A DNA stretch of 64,000 bases from Sarcocystis neurona. Its lineage: Eukaryota > Apicomplexa > Conoidasida > Eucoccidiorida > Sarcocystidae. A model generated the notes under the pieces. That model saw nothing but the letters and a program-made list of their open reading frames with translations, was not told where the DNA came from and did not search any database. How positions within the stretch are numbered: the stretch's first letter is position 1; each line of letters begins with the position of its first letter. Below are positions 61,370 through 64,000 of this stretch, in pieces. Position numbers and translations under genes: made by a program. The stretch covers positions 1,688,379 through 1,752,378 of the forward strand of contig KL647299.1 of assembly GCA_000727475.1 (NCBI GenBank), given 5' to 3'.

Positions 61370-64000
61370 TAACGGCAACGACGGCCGCAGCAAAGCAGAA
61401 TCACCCCCGCAGCGGTGTTCTCCTGCAGACTGGCGCGGCACGTTCGTTCCGCCTGCGGCGCCCGCGACGTGTCCGTGACCGCATCGACTCTTCCCCGTCT
61501 CGTTTTTGGCCCGCTGGGACATCCTCGAGCAGAGTTGACAGAGAGAGGAGGAGAGAGAAAAGTGAAGTTGCAGTCTAACTAGCGCCCACTCGCTGATATA
61601 TATGTAGTGATACGTCTGAGAGAGTTCCTCGGGGCCTCGCGTAGCTGACGTCTGACGACTGCAACGTAGGACTGGATTCGTTCACGCGCTGCAGTCGGTT
61701 TCGGCCGCGCGACCTGTTGCGACAGAACCGGCGTTTTTTTTCCTTTCTCCTTCGTTCCGCGGAGTGGTCGACAGGGGCAGCAGCAAAGCTGAATTCGCCT
61801 CCCCTTCCTGCCCGCGCTGCGGATGGCAAGGTAGTTACTCGAGCTCAGAAGCCGGAGGATGTTTCTCGGCGTCACGTGCAGGAGCCGCACCGTCTCGAAG
61901 GAGAAGCAAACCTGTTTCTGAAACTCTCTCTTCGGCGGTGTTTCTTCCGCGTTGAGTCTCCCCCTCATTTCCGCTCCTTTGACATTTTGCCGGCAACAAG
62001 TCTTTTGCGTCACGAGCTCTGCGTTTGCCGAATTTTCTTCATAGAAACTGTTCCGGAGCGAAGCGAGACGCATTACCCCTCACTTACTGTCCACGTACCC
62101 TACAGCCGACTTTCGGTGCGGCGTGCTCAGCAGCAGGGCTTGCAGCCGCCCCTGCTGCGGCTTATTCTGCTGCTGCTGCTGCGGCCCGGCGTGAAACTGC
62201 CATCCGACTGAGCGGTTGCAGAAACAGCAGCAGCCGCTCCTCCTCTTCCTCCTTCAGACGACGGCGGGACGCAGCAGCGGGTGCAGCAGCGGCAGCGGTG
62301 GCAGCGTTCGTGCTGCTGCCGCTGCGGCTGCTCTGCGCAAGGCAGCTCTCTTTGGTAGCTGCTGCTACAGAAGGAGGAGGCGTGGTGTCGCTGCAGCTGC
62401 TGTTTTTGCAGCAGCATCTCGCCGCAGAGCAGCGAGACACGACAATCCGCCTACCCGACAACACCTTCGGCAGGTGCGACAGCAGTCGGAACAGGGAGAC
62501 AGACACACGGTGATGAGGTCCGATAGACGTGAGAGAATCCGTATGTAACGCAGCCGCAGCAGCTAACCAGCAGAAGCCGTTTATCAACGAAGACGAGAGA
62601 AACTGAAGCACTTGGCGACACCAGCAGACGGCAGCAGAGACAGCAGCAGCAGCAAGTTGCCGGCGTTTCTTGCACGCAGCGGCAGCAGCTCAAATTGATC
62701 AGAGAGTCAGAGGCAATACACATACACACACACAGACGAGATACATACATACCTATACATACACATACGTAGAAGCATACCTACGTACATACATACATAC
62801 ATAAATACGTATACATACGTACGTACATACATACGTACATACGTACGTACGTATACGTATGTACATACGTGTGTGTGTCTTGGCTTCGCAGCAGCACGAC
62901 CGTTTGGAGTGTGCTGCACCAGCAGCGGTGGCGGCGTTTACAGAGGCAGGGAAGATCGGCAGCAGCAAGAAGCACGTGCGCTAGTGCCTGAAGGGAACTC
63001 GGCGTCGCCGCGTGATGCAGCAGCTTTCCGGTGGCGCAGCGGCACGTGAGGCAGCAGCAGCGGAACACAGGTCAACAACAGGGGCAGAACCTGAACGAGG
63101 CATATACGCGGACGTCAGCAGCTGCAGCAGGAGCAGGGAAAGACTCTCACAGCAGCAGAAAGAGCACCTAGGGGCAAGAAGGTCGACCAGGAGCGCCAGC
63201 GGCAGACACTAGACATACATACCGAGTAGCAGCTGTCGAACTGCTTGCAAGCCGGCAGCAGCAGCAACTAAGCACTGCCGGGGCAGCAGGGGACATGCAA
63301 ACGTTTTCTTCGGCAGAAGTTATCGGCCTCCGCAGGGCAGAGAGCGGCAAGTCCCGCTGTAGGGAAGTCCACGCGCGACACATATGATATGACATCGCCC
63401 GGTGCTGTGTAGCTCGTCTGCTGCCGTACAAGGCCCTGGCCTTTTTCGCTGGTGTCAGCAGCAGCGACACGAAGGGGAGCCGTTGGCTCGCTGCAGCAAG
63501 TGGGGCGGCTGAACAGACGTTTCGAGAGGAAGCAGCAGCGGCAGCAGCACGTGGGAGGGGGAGACGGCGGCGGCATTGTCGTGAAGGCCACGGAACGCTG
63601 CATAGAAAAACAGGAGGGCACGCAGCACCGCGACGCCCCCCTCTGGTAGTGGCTGTCAGAGATTACTACAAAGGAGCAGCAGCAGGGACGAGTGGCAGGC
63701 AGGGGGAAGGCTTTTGAAGCGCAATTGCGGCGCGGCCGAGGCTGACGGCAGCTAGGACAGCAGCAGCAGCTGCAGGACAGAGAAACTGAAGAGGACGGAC
63801 GATTTTTCCGGTGCCGCAGACTTTGGTGCGGATTTCTTTTTCATTTTAGCGGATAGAGAGACGCGTCCGGTAGCTGAATTTTGTGTCCTTTTCGTTAAGG
63901 AAAAGAGGAAGCGGGGACGCTGCTCCGTATGTCTGTAGGGGTGACATACAACTTGTAGGTAAAGATGCTGCTAACGCGTGTACCTGCTCTGCAGGAGTCC
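61370..64000. other. Right-edge region, no confident gene
   Basis: 61550-62210 is GC-richer and open on both strands (a minus frame with an ATG at 62073 runs 164 codons to 61579), without any domain. 62120-62690 and 62890-63780 are CAG/CTG-rich. A minus frame over 63268-63603 contains non-repetitive, protein-like sequence (SYTAPGDVISYVSRVDFPTA) and may be an exon of an unknown gene. The end of the window gives no further clue. Confidence 0.4.
62735..62876. repeat. ACGT/ACAT alternating purine-pyrimidine microsatellite
   Basis: A compound array of ACAT, ACGT and GTAT tetramers ending in (GT)n. From about 62803 onward purines and pyrimidines alternate almost without a break. Confidence 0.85.

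Noticed and set aside
61579..62073. 164-codon minus frame with an ATG
   Set aside because: Both strands are open here, composition is Arg/Ser-rich in both, and there is no domain or consistent splice link to the gene at 61368.
1..64000. Search for tRNA, rRNA, telomeric arrays and CRISPR-like arrays
   Set aside because: No cloverleaf-like segment with the T-loop consensus, no rRNA-like block, no TTTAGGG/CCCTAAA array and no regularly spaced direct repeats with unique spacers were seen by eye; a covariance-model scan was not possible.

Overview
The window is eukaryotic nuclear DNA from an apicomplexan, most probably an Eimeria species. The signs are very long (CAG)n/(CTG)n domains that run through exons and introns and read as Ala, Gln, Leu or Ser runs, GT-AG introns of up to several kb, AT/AC microsatellites, and housekeeping proteins swollen by homopolymeric amino-acid runs. 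Genus assignment is an inference from these features. No bacterial features, CRISPR, rRNA or tRNA genes were recognised. One assembly gap (N at 57718-58161) interrupts an AC microsatellite.

Layout. 524-11058 (+) is a giant Ala-rich low-complexity reading frame with a few unique islands; its exact gene model is unsettled. 11059-15707 is spacer with microsatellites, a perfect hairpin palindrome and CAG-rich stretches. 15708-20272 (-) encodes the pre-mRNA 3'-end processing factor CFIm25 (NUDT21/CPSF5) in two exons, with long low-complexity extensions and an intron carrying three 67-bp tandem repeats. 20273-27639 is CAG/CTG-rich then ordinary spacer. 27640-38284 (+) is a complete six-exon CAAX prenyl protease 1 (STE24), which I could rebuild with every splice phase consistent. 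43461-52419 (-) is a seven-exon gene for an unrecognised protein with an Ala/Pro-rich N-terminal half and a glycine-zipper, multi-span C-terminal half. 52420-59555 is spacer plus the gap. 59556-61368 (-) holds a tentative secreted or membrane protein gene. 61370-64000 is CAG-rich and alternating purine-pyrimidine DNA without a confident gene.

The two recognised genes are housekeeping: mRNA cleavage/polyadenylation in the nucleus and C-terminal processing of prenylated proteins at the ER. There is no operon-like linkage. The most unusual themes are (i) exons of STE24 bracketed by complementary CTG and CAG domains that could pair in the pre-mRNA, (ii) an 11-kb repeat gene whose strand polarity flips CTG to CAG to CTG while one frame stays open, and (iii) the glycine-zipper membrane protein gene, for which I know no described family.
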